A stretch of 64,000 nucleotides of DNA from Cepaea nemoralis (GCA_014155875.1 JACEFZ010028298.1:1-64000); one strand, 5' to 3'; positions 11,403-22,181 are shown, counted from the stretch's first letter. The notes: generated by a model from the sequence alone, not told the origin. Program-made: numbers and translations.

Positions 11403-12818
11403 ATCACTCACTCAGCGATCATCGTGTCTGACATCAATCACTCATCGGTCATCATGTCAGACATCACTCACTCATCGAACATGGTGTCTGACGTCACTCA
11501 CATATCGATCACGTGTCTGAGATAACTCACTCAGCGATCATCATGTCCGATATCACTACTCAGCGATCACCGTGTCCGACATCACTCACTCAGCGACCAA
11601 CCTGTTCGACTCTACCCACTCAGAGATCATCGTGTTCGACATAAACCAATAAACGATTATCGTTTCCAACATCACTGACTCAGCATTCATCGTGTCCGTC
11701 ATCACTCACTCAGCTATCCCCATGTCCAACATCACTAACTCGGCGATCATCGTGAGCATCGTGACCGTCATCATCACTCGGAAATCATTATGTCGGAAAT
11801 CATTCACTCAGCAATCATCTTGTTCCTCATCGCTCACTCAGCGATCATTGTGTTCGTCATCACTTAAACAGTGATGATACATCACTCACTCATCGAACAT
11901 GGTGTCTGACGTCACTCACATATCGATCACGTGTCTGAGATAACTCACTCAGCTATCATCGTGTCTGAGATAACTCACTCAGCGATCATCATGTCCGATA
12001 TCACTACTCAGCGATCACCGTGTCCGACATCACTCACTCAGCGACCAACCTGTTCGACTCTACCCACTCAGAGATCATCGTGTTCGACATAAACCAATAA
12101 ACGATTATCGTTTCCAACATCACTGACTCAGCATTCATCGTGTCCGTCATCACTCACTCAGCTATCCCCATGTCCAACATCACTAACTCGGCGATCATCG
12201 TGAGCTACATAACTCACTCAGTGATCATCGTGAACGACATTACTCACTCAATGATCATCGTGACCGTCATCATCACTTGGAAATCATTATGTCGGAAATC
12301 ATTCACTCAGCAATCATCTTGTTCCTCATCGCTCACTCAGCGATCATTGTGTTCGTCATCACTTAAACAGGGATCATTATTTCCGACATCACTCATACAG
12401 CGATCATCTTCCAAAATCACTCACTCGGCGAGTATCTTATCCGTCATCGCTCACTCAGCGATCATTATGTTCGATATAACTCATTCAGAGGTAATCATTT
12501 CCGTCGTCACATACTCAGCGATCATCGTGTCCGACATCTCTCATTCAGCGATCATCGTAGTCCAGCCACTACTTAATCAGCAAAAATCGTATCCGTCAAC
12601 ACTCACTCAGCGATCATCGTGTCAGACATCACTGACTCGGCGATTATCGTTTTCAGACGTCACTCGTCCAGCGATCATCGTGTCGACAACACTCAGTTCA
12701 GCGAACATCATGTCCCACATCACTCAATCATCGACCATCGTGCCCGACATCACTCACTCAGCGACCATCGCGTCTGACATCAATCACTCAGCGTTCATCA
12801 TGACCGACATCAGGCCTT
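11395..12818. repeat. 30-bp satellite array with large internal duplication
   Basis: Degenerate units of ATCACTCACTCAGCGATCAT plus CGTGTCCGAC, period 30. A block of several hundred bases starting near 11463 is repeated from about 11881; the string CATCGAACATGGTGTCTGAC occurs in both. Because 30 is a multiple of three, one frame stays open at 12140-12820 and gives a periodic HSAIIVSDIT peptide. I treat that as a by-product. Confidence 0.93.
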
Positions 12819-12821
12819 GAG

Positions 12822-12900
12822 GTATAATGTCCACGTCGAATGCTCGAGGTCCCGAGTTCAAGCCCCGGTGAGGGCTGGAAGTCTCTAACAAATCCATTAT
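12822..12900 (+). repeat. tRNA-like SINE head
   Basis: GGCCTTGAGGTATAATGTCC followed by a B-box GAGTTCAAGCCCC and GGTGAGGGC resembles the tRNA-related promoter of a SINE. It sits at the edge of the 30-bp array. No cloverleaf is convincing. Confidence 0.4.
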
Positions 12901-13985
12901 ACTTAAAATTGAAAAACAATTAATAAACTGTATGGGTTGCATTCACCCAGTAGGAATCAATACTGTTGTTGATGCCACGGTATAACTATGCTATTTTCCC
13001 TGTATTTTATTCATATCGGACTATTTACGCACCATTTTGTAACACAAACTTTTATAGCCCAAGAGAGCCTTTCTAAACCGGTTTAAACTCAATTTTCGTT
13101 TCTCACCTGTCAACAAGAATCTATGTTTAACCTTATATTGTGTTTTATTTCCCTTTTTATCTGCTTGTGTTGCCCTGTCCTTGACAAATATAATGGTACA
13201 TAAGGATATAAGAAAGTATTTCAGGTTCTGAAGTGAGCCTCAAAGATTATGCACCACGTGTACCTACCAGACTTTACTGAAAATCCCTTAACACGGAACA
13301 GATGTATTTATCTAGCCACTCCACCACCCGCCCACCCCTTAAAAGTGATCAGAATCACTTAGCTAGTTTAGTTTAGTTTAGTCGTTGGATCAACATCACG
13401 GCACACGGTTTAACCCATAAGTGCTCCGATTTCCTCCTAACTCAAACCTGAGCCTGGAGAAACTCAGCTCAATGCACGAACTCCGTTGCATCGGCGACGA
13501 TCCTGAAATACTTTGGGTAGATTTTTAACTCGAAATTTTGCCCGGGCAGCGCCGTTAGGCTACTTAGCTAGCATTTCCTCCACTCACCCACCCCTCAACA
13601 ACGATCGGGAGCCATTATTTAGCAACTCCTCCGTATCTTAAAAAGGAACGGTCGTATTTATCTAGCCACTCCGCCACTCACCCCTTAACAATGATCAGAA
13701 GCACTTATCTAGCGTTTTCTTCACTCACCCACCCCTTAACAGCGGTGACACTAAATTATACCTACTATAACCAATAATACCGGTAACTTTACCGTTTTAT
13801 GGCTTTCATTTAGCAATCTGAAACCGTATGATGAAAGTGTTTAAGCCCCGTCCACTACACCCAATAATATCCGCCGTATTAATAAATTCAATTTTTTAAA
13901 TTTTAAAAAGGGATGTAATATTGCAAAAAAACCAGTCGAGTGGTTTTTCATGATTATATCCCTTGAAAAATGATCCGCCTTCGCG
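12901..13985. other. Non-coding spacer with local short repeats
   Basis: At 13300-13740 a phrase like TATTTATCTAGCCACTCC, CACTCACC and CCTTAACAATGATCAGAA occurs three times in degenerate form. A TTTAG run at 13365-13385, followed by an ATAAGTGCTCCGATTTCC phrase, resembles the tail and 3' end of the Jockey-like LINEs elsewhere in the window. No gene seen. Confidence 0.5.
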
Positions 13986-14080
13986 TGACGTCACATAGAC
14001 CCATGTAAGGAAATATTTATACGGATCCATTTTTTGTCGGATTGTGTGACGTCACATAGTTTTATATAAGGAAATATACC
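13984..14080 (+). promoter_or_regulatory. Two CRE-like modules, one with a TATA-like box
   Basis: The palindrome TGACGTCA (consensus CREB/ATF site) occurs twice, at about 13987 and 14048. Each is followed by CATAG and a TAAGGAAATAT phrase. The second also has TTTTATATAAGG about 10 bases downstream, a TATA-like element. The two modules look like a duplicated promoter unit. No plus-strand gene follows, so it may belong to a mobile element or be relic sequence. Confidence 0.35.
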
Positions 14081-14489
14081 GGATCTGGAGCCGAAAATGA
14101 GGGGGATAAACCTCATAGAATACTACTGGTCAGCTAGATCAGCCTTAGCTTCTGAGCCGACGAGGAGTGTAATGCAATGTCAGGTCGCAATCGAAACTGT
14201 GGTATCACTGCCAGGTATGAAGGAAATTCGCATCGCCAGTCGTTGACCGCTCTGTTCACCAGCATCCTTGCTTGATCCAGGATGGCCGCCAGCACAGTGA
14301 GTAATTTAGAGTGCGCCGTATGAACTGGTCCTGGCAAAGGGATACTTTACATACCTACAGCACATGCTGGACTTTCTCTTTACAGAGGAGATATGAAGGG
14401 TCTGTGGATTTACCCCACTTGACCAGATTGGCAGCTGATGGCAGAACATCGTAGAGCTATCGGACGATGAAACTTTTGCACAGTGATGC

Positions 14490-15848
14490 GCTATAGTCAG
14501 GCTACTTGTGGTCTCAAGAAAAGCATTAGAGTCCTCCTTTACAATTCTCCCTGCGGCCCGCGCCGTGAAGGCCCAATGAGCTTCTCACATGTCGGACGAC
14601 CGACCCATCTGTGTAGATGACAGCATCACCGTCTAACGAATTCTCGAAAATCAACGCTTGTACTTCCGCCTTCCACAGCAGCCTTATTTTCTTGTCTGCA
14701 TTTTCTGTCTAGTTGGATGCACATTGAAGAGGACGTACATAAATCTGTTGGCACTTGTACCCCCTCCTCGCCAGGTTCTAAGACCTCCAGTGAACACATC
14801 AGTTGAAGAATGTCTTCAGCGTGACCCATCCACGACCGTCCTCTTTTTAACCTGCTGCCTTTCACCTTCCTAATTTCACTATGCAGTGGATGTTGTGTGT
14901 TTGCGGTAACTCTGAGGTAGACACGTGCTCTGCAAATTTTGTAGTCTGTCTTCAATGATTGGAACATCAAGAAGGTAGCGCATCCCATGCATGCTATATC
15001 TCTTGTACATCCAAGAATAATGCGCATAGCTTCGTTTTGTATCCTTTCCATCCATTCTATTTGCTTACAGCTGAGAGTCAGGATTGCCATCGTATACTCA
15101 AAAACAGACATGACCAGCCCCTCATATAGGAGGCACAGATGGCGCTGCTCACAATTTGCTGCCGCCATCATCCACATCGCAGCCAAACCCCGCTTGGCCT
15201 TTGTTATCACCTGGTCTATGTGCTCGTTATAAGCAAGGCTTCGATCAAAACGTATCCCCGGTTAATTCAATGCCTGCGTTCTGTCCACGGTCTCTGAACA
15301 CAAATTAACAGTTGGTGTTGGAGTGTTGACATTATGATTATTCAAATATAACCATGTCATTGTGGCCTTTGTTGGGTTGACAATGTCCTCCCCGGTCTAG
15401 TGATCTGCTCGCTGGTGATTCTCACTGTGTGGGCGTTGAACAGCACCGAAAATAATGATGATCCCTGTGTTAGGCCAGGATATATTGTTGTTGGTTCCGA
15501 AGTTCAACTGCCACATCTAAAGACTATTTTCCGTTGGAAGAGGGCTGCAGCGATGCAACTAAGGAGGAACGGACTTATCTTGAGTTCAAGAAGCTGAAGC
15601 ATTAGAAAATCCAATGGTACTCTGTTGTACGCGTCCTCAAGATCAATCATTGCAGCAAAGGTTTCAATGCCTGAGTGGAAACCTTCATACACATCATGGC
15701 ACAAACTGCTGCAATTGTCCAGGTTTCTCTTTTGGGACAGGTACCCTCCCAGGGTAGGTGAGAAAACACCTTGCTTATCTAGCTGGCTTGATATTTTTCT
15801 GGCAATTAACCTCTCCAGCAGCCTTGCCTATTGTATTCTGCATGGTTA
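14490..15848 (-). pseudogene. Jockey/I-like LINE, RT to RNase H start (3' part)
   Basis: On the minus strand from 15848 downward: RLLERLIARKISSQLDKQG, then SPTLGGY, CHDVYEGFHSG, AAMIDLEDAYNRVPLDFLML (RT block A with catalytic Asp), and the thumb/connection at 15210-14626 (KAKRGLAAMWMMAAANCEQR, IQNEAMRIILGCTRD, RLKRGRSWMGHAEDI). The start of RNase H (VIYTDGSVVRHVRSS) lies at about 14640-14560. The copy then stops. Several frameshifts and stops are present and the FADD block was not found intact. It is the continuation of 16126-16760, split by an RTE insertion. Confidence 0.85.
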
Positions 15849-16125
15849 AATGAAGATCGTAAACTGATTAGAGACATTAGACGTAGACAGTCAAAATTTT
15901 TGGGCATGTTATGAGAAGAAATGAATTGGAGAACTTGATGACAACTGGTAAGATCGAAGGGAACAGACCAAGAGGAAGACCTAGAAGCAAATACCTGGAT
16001 GGCTTGGCCTCGTGGCATGGTCGAGACAGAAACACTGAGCTGATCCACGACTCTGGTGATCGAGTGAGATGGCAAAACATGACCGCCCACGCTTACCGTC
16101 ATGGCACATGATGGATGGGTGGGTG
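15849..16125 (+). mobile_element. RTE-like LINE 3' end nested in a Jockey-like copy
   Basis: Plus-strand remnant: DRKLIRDIRRRQSKFLGMLxRRNELENLMT, then GNRPRGRPRSKYLDGLASWHG and RVRWQNMTAHAYRHGT, a stop and an ATGATGG/ATGGGTGG tail. It matches the fuller copy at 24400-25980. On both sides the opposite strand carries consecutive blocks of one Jockey-like RT, which shows insertion into that copy. Confidence 0.85.
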
Positions 16126-16760
16126 GTGATTACTCGATATCCCTGAATTTTTGTGTGGTCTTTGCCAGGCTTCGGCAAGGGAATCAGATAGCTGTGTAAC
16201 CACGCCTCCTTGATGCTAGCACTCCCTATACTGTTGTTGTACATGTCTGCTAGTTTCTGACCCTGGAGCGCTGTTTTTTTATCGTCGAGGCACAGCCTTG
16301 ATTTCTTTCACTGTCACTGTGTCTTCATCCGAAGTGTTCTAGCCTTGCACCTGTCTGTGGTGACCTCCTTGGCAAGATTTTGGCCTCCCATGTCTGTCTG
16401 GTTGCTCTGCTCTAGATAACGTTCAAAGAGGGCTTTGCCCTTGTTCTCGTCAGTCGTCTGCCAGATGAGGTCAGCACCTTGGAAGTCAGAAATTCTCTTA
16501 TTCTTGGCTACCCCACTCATGCTTTTATGTAGTCGCCAGAACAATTTCAGTGACTTGTCTGTGCTTACTCTTTGACATACCTCTGCCCATCTTCCACCTT
16601 TAACCATCTTAACCAGTTTTTTTAAATAGCTTACTTTTATGTGCATCTCTCTTTCTAAGCGCATGCACGGATCAGAATGGGAAACTCTGTTCTTCATGGC
16701 GTTTTGTCATTTCCTTACAGCACTCGCTTATCCATCCAGGCCTTCTCCACCTAAAAATGT
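16126..16760 (-). pseudogene. Jockey/I-like LINE, RT N-terminal part
   Basis: The minus strand encodes MKNRVSHSD..LEREMHIKVSYLKKLVKMVKG, FWRLHKSMSGVAKNK and ADLIWQTTDENKGKALFERYL, then (16244 downward) SIKEAWLHSYLIPLPKPGKD and IQGYRVI. This is the region just upstream of, and including, RT block 1-2 (IPLPKPGKD...GYR.I). It joins across the RTE insertion to 15848. Confidence 0.8.
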
Positions 16761-17128
16761 GCATTGTGCAAACAATCTATGTGATAGAGAGAGTATGTTA
16801 TTGGTCTTGTTTCCCGTACACATGTATCTACTGTGCTCGCCATAAATGAGGCGCTGGAACCTCTTGCCCCCGGGTAGATTGGGCCCGTTAGCTATTACAG
16901 CAGCCATTCTAAGAGATGGAAAACTCCGATTATAAACCCCCAAGTTTAAGGTGGACCGACGTGCCGAGGACTGAATGGCCACGGGTGAGCTGGTCGTGAA
17001 CGTGGAAAGTCTGGTATGCGGGCGGGGCGGCGCCAAGCGTATGGACTCCTCAGGGACATCCCCTGCCCCTTCCCTAGCAGACAGACTCTACTAGGGAGAC
17101 CGCTCATTTCCTGCATTATCCAAACTTT
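16761..17128. other. GC-rich spacer
   Basis: No recognised feature. It lies between two oppositely oriented LINE copies and may contain 5' untranslated sequence of either one. Confidence 0.35.
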
Positions 17129-17995
17129 GTGTATATGGTATTATTTAAACAAGGGAATCTTCGCCGGGGCTACGGAGCACGTGCTCTTCGCTTGACACAT
17201 CCTTCAGGGGCTAGCGAAGAGAGAGTGATGAGGCGAAGACGAGGAAATGGTATGAGAAGAAGGCACAGAAATAGAAGGGCAGGCGCCAGGAGAACAAGAC
17301 GAAAAGTGGAGAGACTAGGTCTCAACCATGTAAGAGTGGGATATTGGAACTGTCGTAGTGCCAGGCAGAGAGGTCCTGTATTGGAGAGGCTAATGTATGA
17401 TTTTGATGTCCTCGTGCTCCAGGAGCTAAACACAGACAAATACCATTGCCCTGGGTACGCCAGTTATATAAACCCTACTGGCAGATGAGACATGGGCAGG
17501 GTCTGCTGGTGAAGGAAGGAGTGAAGCATGTGGTACTTGACTTGAACCAGTGGAATCATAGTGCAAGAGAGGTCCAGGGTATACAAATGGAGATTTGGGG
17601 CATAAGTTGGAACATTATAAATGTATATGCCACAGTGGACTGTTTTGTCAGAAAGGAACATTGGGACTGGCTTAAGGAACTGGAGGAATTACCAGGTGAT
17701 AGGCTACTCATATGTGGAGACTTCAATGCGAGGAACAGAGATTGGGATAGCAGTGGAGAAAACCGACAGGGAATTGCCCTTGCGGATGCCATGGTCGACT
17801 TCGATGTGGTCTGTATAAATGATGGTAGACCGACTAGAATAAGGACTAGCTAGAGGAAAGGCGAGACGCGCATATAATCAAATTGCTACTGGTACTGGGG
17901 TTGGAACTTTGGTTTCTGAGGATGGGGACGGAGCGCTTATGGGAATGCCCCAAATGCTGTGATGTCAGTTCCTAAATCAATCAATCAATCAATCA
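17129..17995 (+). pseudogene. Jockey-like LINE with internal deletion: endonuclease fused to 3' end
   Basis: An Arg-rich leader (RRRRGNGMRRRHRNRRAGAR) precedes an apurinic-type endonuclease domain. Visible motifs are GYWNCRS, VLVLQEL, a frameshift near 17450, IINVYATVD and LICGDFNARNRDWD. At about 17850 the endonuclease stops and within 20 bases the sequence becomes the extreme C-terminus of the same LINE type: ARRAYNQIATGTGVGTL, then (other frame) RMGTERLWECPKCCDVSS and a stop. The tail is (AATC)n. All RT and RNase H sequence is missing. Normal elements would have about 3 kb between these parts. Confidence 0.8.
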
Positions 17996-18119
17996 CCTCA
18001 AAATTCCACCAAGATGGCTGCTCCCAGCTGTTTCTCCTGCCCTGAAACTTTCTGCGCTTGTCGCGCCTTATTTTACTCACCACATCTTGCCCTGTACAGT
18101 AATAATGGAAAGTCTTGAC
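17996..18119. other. Short unassigned spacer
   Basis: Lies between the AATC tail of the deleted LINE and the 3' limit of the next minus-strand endonuclease. No feature recognised. Confidence 0.35.
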
Positions 18120-18971
18120 GGTTGACTTGTGCTACATGGTTCTGCCTTTCTCCACCAATATGCTACAACGATGGTGGTCGCTGCATGGTACCCTAGGAAA
18201 CCCCATCTACACATTACAGAGAGTGATGGAGAAACCAGCGCTAGATCAATAGTACTGTCCTCATCACCTGGGCGGCTAGCTGTCCTGGTGACACAGCCAC
18301 TGTTGATAAAACCAGGTCAATGGTTTCAAGCGCAGTCTCGAGCTCCTCCCCTGTGTGTTGGAGGAAATGTTTCCCCATGATCTACCTTTAGCGTTGAAAT
18401 CGCCACAGAAAATGACATTTTTTTTTTCATGACCTAATATGTCACTTACGCATTTCCACTTCCGGGATTCCACACACGCGTTACGGGCATAAACATTAAC
18501 CAACACGAATAGTAGACCCGATTTAACTCTGACCGCCTGTATTTGTATGTCGTCATTGTCCCAACTGGACATGTCTAGCCCTGAAGCAACCATACTATCG
18601 CGGATGAGAATCGCCATTCCCAGATGTCGCCTGTTGTAGAAACATTTCAAGCCGGCAATTCTGAGTAGCTGATCACCCAGTCTCGTCTCCTGGAGTGCTA
18701 CAGTGTCGTTCCTGTAAACCAGATTTTCGAGAATAGGGCCACGTTGTTTTAGGCTTGCGAAGTTCCAATATAGGATGCGAGTATACCTGAGACCCAGATG
18801 GTAACATTTAAGTCTAAAACGTCTTACCCCTCTACGCTTGCGCCGCTTGCGGCCACCATGTTGGCCCCGCCGTATTGTTTTGTTGACTGCCGTCCGCAAG
18901 GAACATACAAATTGTTCCGCCATGTTGAAAAAACCGAATACCACAGAATCACACACGCTGCGAAAATTCAC
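18120..18971 (-). pseudogene. Jockey-like LINE endonuclease domain
   Basis: The minus frame from 18971 starts with an Arg/Lys-rich leader (RRGQHGGRKRRKRRGVRRFR). It continues with the endonuclease motifs LYWNFASLKQRGP, VALQETRLG, LVNVYARNACVES and VIFCGDFNAKGRSWG. After a frameshift near 18276 comes STIDLALVSPSLS. These are the Asn, Glu and Asp/Asn active-site blocks of an exonuclease-endonuclease-phosphatase fold. No RT follows, so the copy is 3'-truncated or split. Confidence 0.85.
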
Positions 18972-19042
18972 TCAAGGATTGCTTCGCTCAATGCACGAAG
19001 CTCCGTAGCTTCGGCGCAAATCTTGAAAAGAAACTCCTGGTT

Positions 19043-19345
19043 TTACATCCTGGCACACAAATTACACGCAGGAGATGAAAATACCCATCTCCTACGCAAA
19101 AAGGTAGTGGTCACAAAAACAACAAAACCGTCCTTCGCCATCTTGTCCGGAAGTCTCCTTGTCTCATGTACATGCAGTACTCTGTTCTTGTCCGTCAATA
19201 TGGCATCGTACACTCGGCCGAGATTTTCCACGGGTTCCTGTATCATAATGGATATTGTCTGGCCTGCAAGCCTGAACAACCTTGGCGCCACTCTGTTGTC
19301 AGCGTGTTGGATGTCTAGGTATCTGAGCTCGGGCTCACACAGGCA
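19043..19345 (-). pseudogene. Possible ORF1 3' part of the same LINE
   Basis: A minus frame about 100 residues long (ELRYLDIQHADNRVAPRLFR ... LPDKMAKDGFVVFV) ends 72 bases upstream of the endonuclease frame. That is the position expected for ORF1 of a two-ORF LINE. I do not recognise the domain. Upstream the frame is lost at 19345, where unrelated sequence begins. Confidence 0.4.
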
Positions 19346-19857
19346 ACAATAACTCCGTTAACTATAATATCTAACATTTATTGTATTTCAATATACAGTG
19401 CGTTGGCGCAGTGGGTTTAACAAGCCCGCACTGAGTTGCATATCACAGAGGTTTAACATCATCACACAGTTTAACATCATCAAACATTCTAAGCAAACTA
19501 TCTAGCATATGTCTATGAACCCCAAATACACATGGGTCTAAACTATTGAGTCCCTCTAAGGCAGGCCCTGTTGCCTCTTCGATGTCCCGTCTCTCTCTGC
19601 CGATTCACACGTGTCGCAATCCGACACGGGTGGTAACTCTGTTCGAGTTCCTCGTGGACCCCGCAATAGGCGGGCCACATCAGTGTCCACGGGACAGTGG
19701 ACTCACTGACCAGTCCTTCGAGAAGGTTCTGGAATACTCTGGCCTTCGAGGGTCTTACTTCTTTCCCTTGGGCGGGAGTTGTAGCCCTTGGCTAATATCT
19801 ATTAACTAATGTTGGTTTACCGGATAATGTGGATAATGTGAGGCTGTGACAGGAGTC
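19346..19857 (-). mobile_element. Possible solo LTR or other insertion
   Basis: A block of different composition interrupts LINE sequence. On the minus strand it starts TGTCACAGCCTCACATTATCC and near the other end carries CAATAAATG, a possible polyadenylation signal, then TTATTGTTGCCTGTGTGAGCC. Length (about 510 bp), a TG start and an AATAAA-like site would suit an LTR. I find no second copy in the window and no clear target duplication. Confidence 0.25.
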
Positions 19858-20405
19858 CCCCCTCTCCCCTGATTTGATGGGTTGTTATAGGGTAATTAGT
19901 TCTGCACTAATTCTGTCACAGAATCACATAAAGACGGTATTTGTAGTTTGGTGGACAGTAACTTGGTAACCTACATACTGGCATTAACACTCATGCATTC
20001 TCCCATACACCACTTCTCTGATTTGGTGAAGAGATCTCTCTCTCTCCTGTGTCCTTAAAATGCTTATCTGACCGAAGTTACGTGACGTTTACTAGTTGTG
20101 TCTACAACCCGTCCTTCTCATAGTATCCTACTGATACCAAGATAATTAACCTCTGTTTTAAAGAGGATTAACAAGACAAAAGTCTTGGCTAATTAAGTAC
20201 ACCTTCCAATCTTGTTCTGTGTGTGCATTTCAATACACTTTTACTCTCGTATGTTGTATAATGCTAAATATGTAGTTACGTTGTTATTTTATCCCATCTG
20301 ACTACATGTGTCCCTGTTGGCTTGTTAGTGTGTTGACTAATAAGTTGCTGCTTCTAATAAAGTGACTGCATTTTAATTGATAGTGTTCAGTTTTGAGTTT
20401 TGTGT
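19858..20405. other. Unassigned AT-rich spacer
   Basis: No recognised feature. A short inverted pair TGTGACAG ... CTGTCACA lies at 19850-19921. Confidence 0.35.
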
Positions 20406-20762
20406 AAATGTGTGCTGAATCATCATCATCATCATCATCTTCCACTTCTGCCGTCAAGCGTCGTGGGGAGGAATAATTTGCGTTCCAGCGCCCGGTGGAC
20501 GGCACTGGATAGTGTCATTCCGTGTGGTTGTACAATGTCTCTGATGTCGTCAATCCATTTTCTTCTTGGACGTCCTCGTGGTCTCGTCGCAGATGATCTT
20601 TGATGTAAGCCAGTGATGGTAGTTGCTGATGTTGCATTCTAACAACATGGCCAAACCACTTGATCTTCTGTCTTTCAATAAATGTGGCACAAGGTGTTGA
20701 TCCCACAGTCTGTCTGATAGTAACATGAATGTGTGGCTTATTTCCAAGCGTCACGAGTTGGG
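20406..20762 (-). pseudogene. RTE-like LINE 3' end with ATG-repeat tail
   Basis: Minus frame: ATFIERQKIKWFGHVVRMQHQ, LPSLAYIKDHLRRD, then by frameshift RGRPRRKWIDDIRDI and ALERKLFLP..LDGRS, a stop and a (GATGAT)n tail at 20417-20440. Only the C-terminal 110 or so residues remain. Confidence 0.85.
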
Positions 20763-21355
20763 ATATCCTTAATCATGAATTACTCCAATATGTGTATTAC
20801 ATGATCAGGCATTCCAAGCAGTGGTGCTTAGATGTGGTATCCTAAATGCTAACTAAGAGTACTAAACTAACTGCTAAACATGTATCAACAATTTAGACAA
20901 GTAGTACAATTTACATGAAAGACGCAGACAAATTAAAATAAATACGTTTTGCGTACAATTTGTCCGCTCAGTATATCGCTCTCTCATTTAATTCTTTCAC
21001 ACTGCCATTCACACATCTTTCATTCAAATTAGTCTTTGGTTAAAATATATAAGTAAAGTTGAGGTAAGTGTTATTTCCCTTAGAAAAAACTGAATAGGCG
21101 ATATTTTCCCTTTAAGATAACACGTACTTTTTGTACGATGACTCAAAAATGGTTTATAATTTACATAGAGAAACTTGCATAGGAAGGTTATTTAACCTAT
21201 GAATGGAAATACCTGTAATATTATGGTAGAAAATGTACAAATTACAGGTTAATACATTTTTATATAGTAGACAGTAGTAGACACCTTGCAGTCTTGACAG
21301 ACCAAAGTATGTGAGTGAAATGTGGCCAATATTCCATCACAATGTCTGGGCAGAG
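20763..21355. other. AT-rich spacer, no gene seen
   Basis: Low GC, no motif, no clear repeat. Confidence 0.4.
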
Positions 21356-21359
21356 CTTC

Positions 21360-21612
21360 AGAGATCATGTGATGCCCAAACGACATGATCCCTCCCTCGG
21401 CCTAGTCTTGTGTATTCCAGAGGAATGGGTAACCAATACGTCTGGCACAAGGTAGGCTGCAGACGCTGGCGGCTCAGCGTCAATCCACCGAGACCTCACC
21501 ACCACGAGCCGGTGGCGAGTTTTGGCCAGACCCTGACACCCAAGGGACCCGGCTTAGAGGCGTTCAGCCATGTCCCACAGGTGAGGGCCTTGTACGTGCC
21601 CGGACCATGAGG
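21360..21612 (-). rRNA. 28S rRNA-derived fragment
   Basis: On the minus strand the segment around 21590-21550 reads ACCTGTGGGACATGGCTGAA, then CGCCTCTAAG. This matches the conserved 3' region of eukaryotic 28S rRNA (TGTGGGATTATGACTGAACGCCTCTAAG). The GC-rich sequence that continues to about 21360 is plausible divergent 28S 3' sequence, but I cannot align it by eye. It is a displaced fragment, not a functional gene. Confidence 0.6.
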
Positions 21613-21679
21613 TGCAACTGCAACAACTTTAATATACGCTATTGGAGCTGGAATTACCGCGGCTGCTGGCACCAGACTT
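21613..21679 (-). rRNA. 18S rRNA-derived fragment (530-loop region)
   Basis: The minus strand contains GGTGCCAGCAGCCGCGGTAA followed by TTCCAGCTCCAATAGCG and TATATTAAAGTTGTTGCAGTT. This is the almost invariant 530-loop region of eukaryotic 18S rRNA. Only about 67 bases are present. It is joined directly to the 28S-like segment in the same orientation, an order never found in an rDNA unit at this spacing. Confidence 0.92.
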
Positions 21680-21877
21680 ATTTTTATATACATAATAATA
21701 TAATACATATTCAATACTAAATTAATTAATTAAGTAACTAAATCCAACGATGATGTGCGCGTTGTCCTCCTGTTGTTAGCGTGTCGTGCCATGAATGTTA
21801 ATAGCTAGTATGGCTGTCTCTTGAGTGTTGTCGTCGACGTAGTTCTGTTTCGGCTGTTTGCAAAGTCTATTAGCCAC

Positions 21878-22055
21878 AGCAAGTACGGAATGTTCTCAAC
21901 GTCGAGTATAAAGTGTTCTTACTGTTTTCGTGATCACTGTCCGTTCACTGGATGAAATCATTTCACAGATAATGTCTCTCGCTCGGATTGGTCCTAGAGC
22001 TTTGATAATTGGTAGTATAGTTCTCAAAGTTTCACGTTCGTGGGTGTTATATGTA
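21878..22055 (-). other. Short unexplained open frame
   Basis: A minus frame without stops reads HERETLRTILPIIKALGPIR, then ARDIICEMISSSERTVITKT and VRTLYTRR. It looks protein-like (amphipathic, mixed charge), but I recognise no family. It lies 3' of the Gypsy RNase H on the same strand and may belong to that element or its LTR region. Confidence 0.2.
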
Positions 22056-22181
22056 ACCTATTCACTGGGGTGTTATTACTTTTAAATGGAAGTTCTTTAG
22101 CAGGTGTAAAGTTACACTGTTCTATGCTACGGAATAAAATATCACAATTTCTGGTATGGCGAATGGTCAATGTGCCAAATG

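Noticed and set aside
12140..12820. 226-residue protein gene on the plus strand
   Set aside because: It is the translation of a 30-bp satellite whose length is divisible by three; no non-repeat sequence is included.
16728..17036. Minus-strand gene between LINE copies
   Set aside because: Low-complexity Ser/Arg/Pro frame without motif; part of it overlaps the Jockey-like RT leader.
18798..19352. 184-residue plus-strand frame
   Set aside because: It is antisense to the LINE endonuclease leader and ORF1-like frame, which carry recognisable motifs.
19850..19921. 72-bp element with inverted ends TGTGACAG/CTGTCACA
   Set aside because: Eight-base inverted ends over such a short distance are weak; no second copy seen.
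21410..21714. Protein-coding frames over the rRNA-like region
   Set aside because: The sequence is explained by 18S and 28S rRNA conservation; open frames are incidental.
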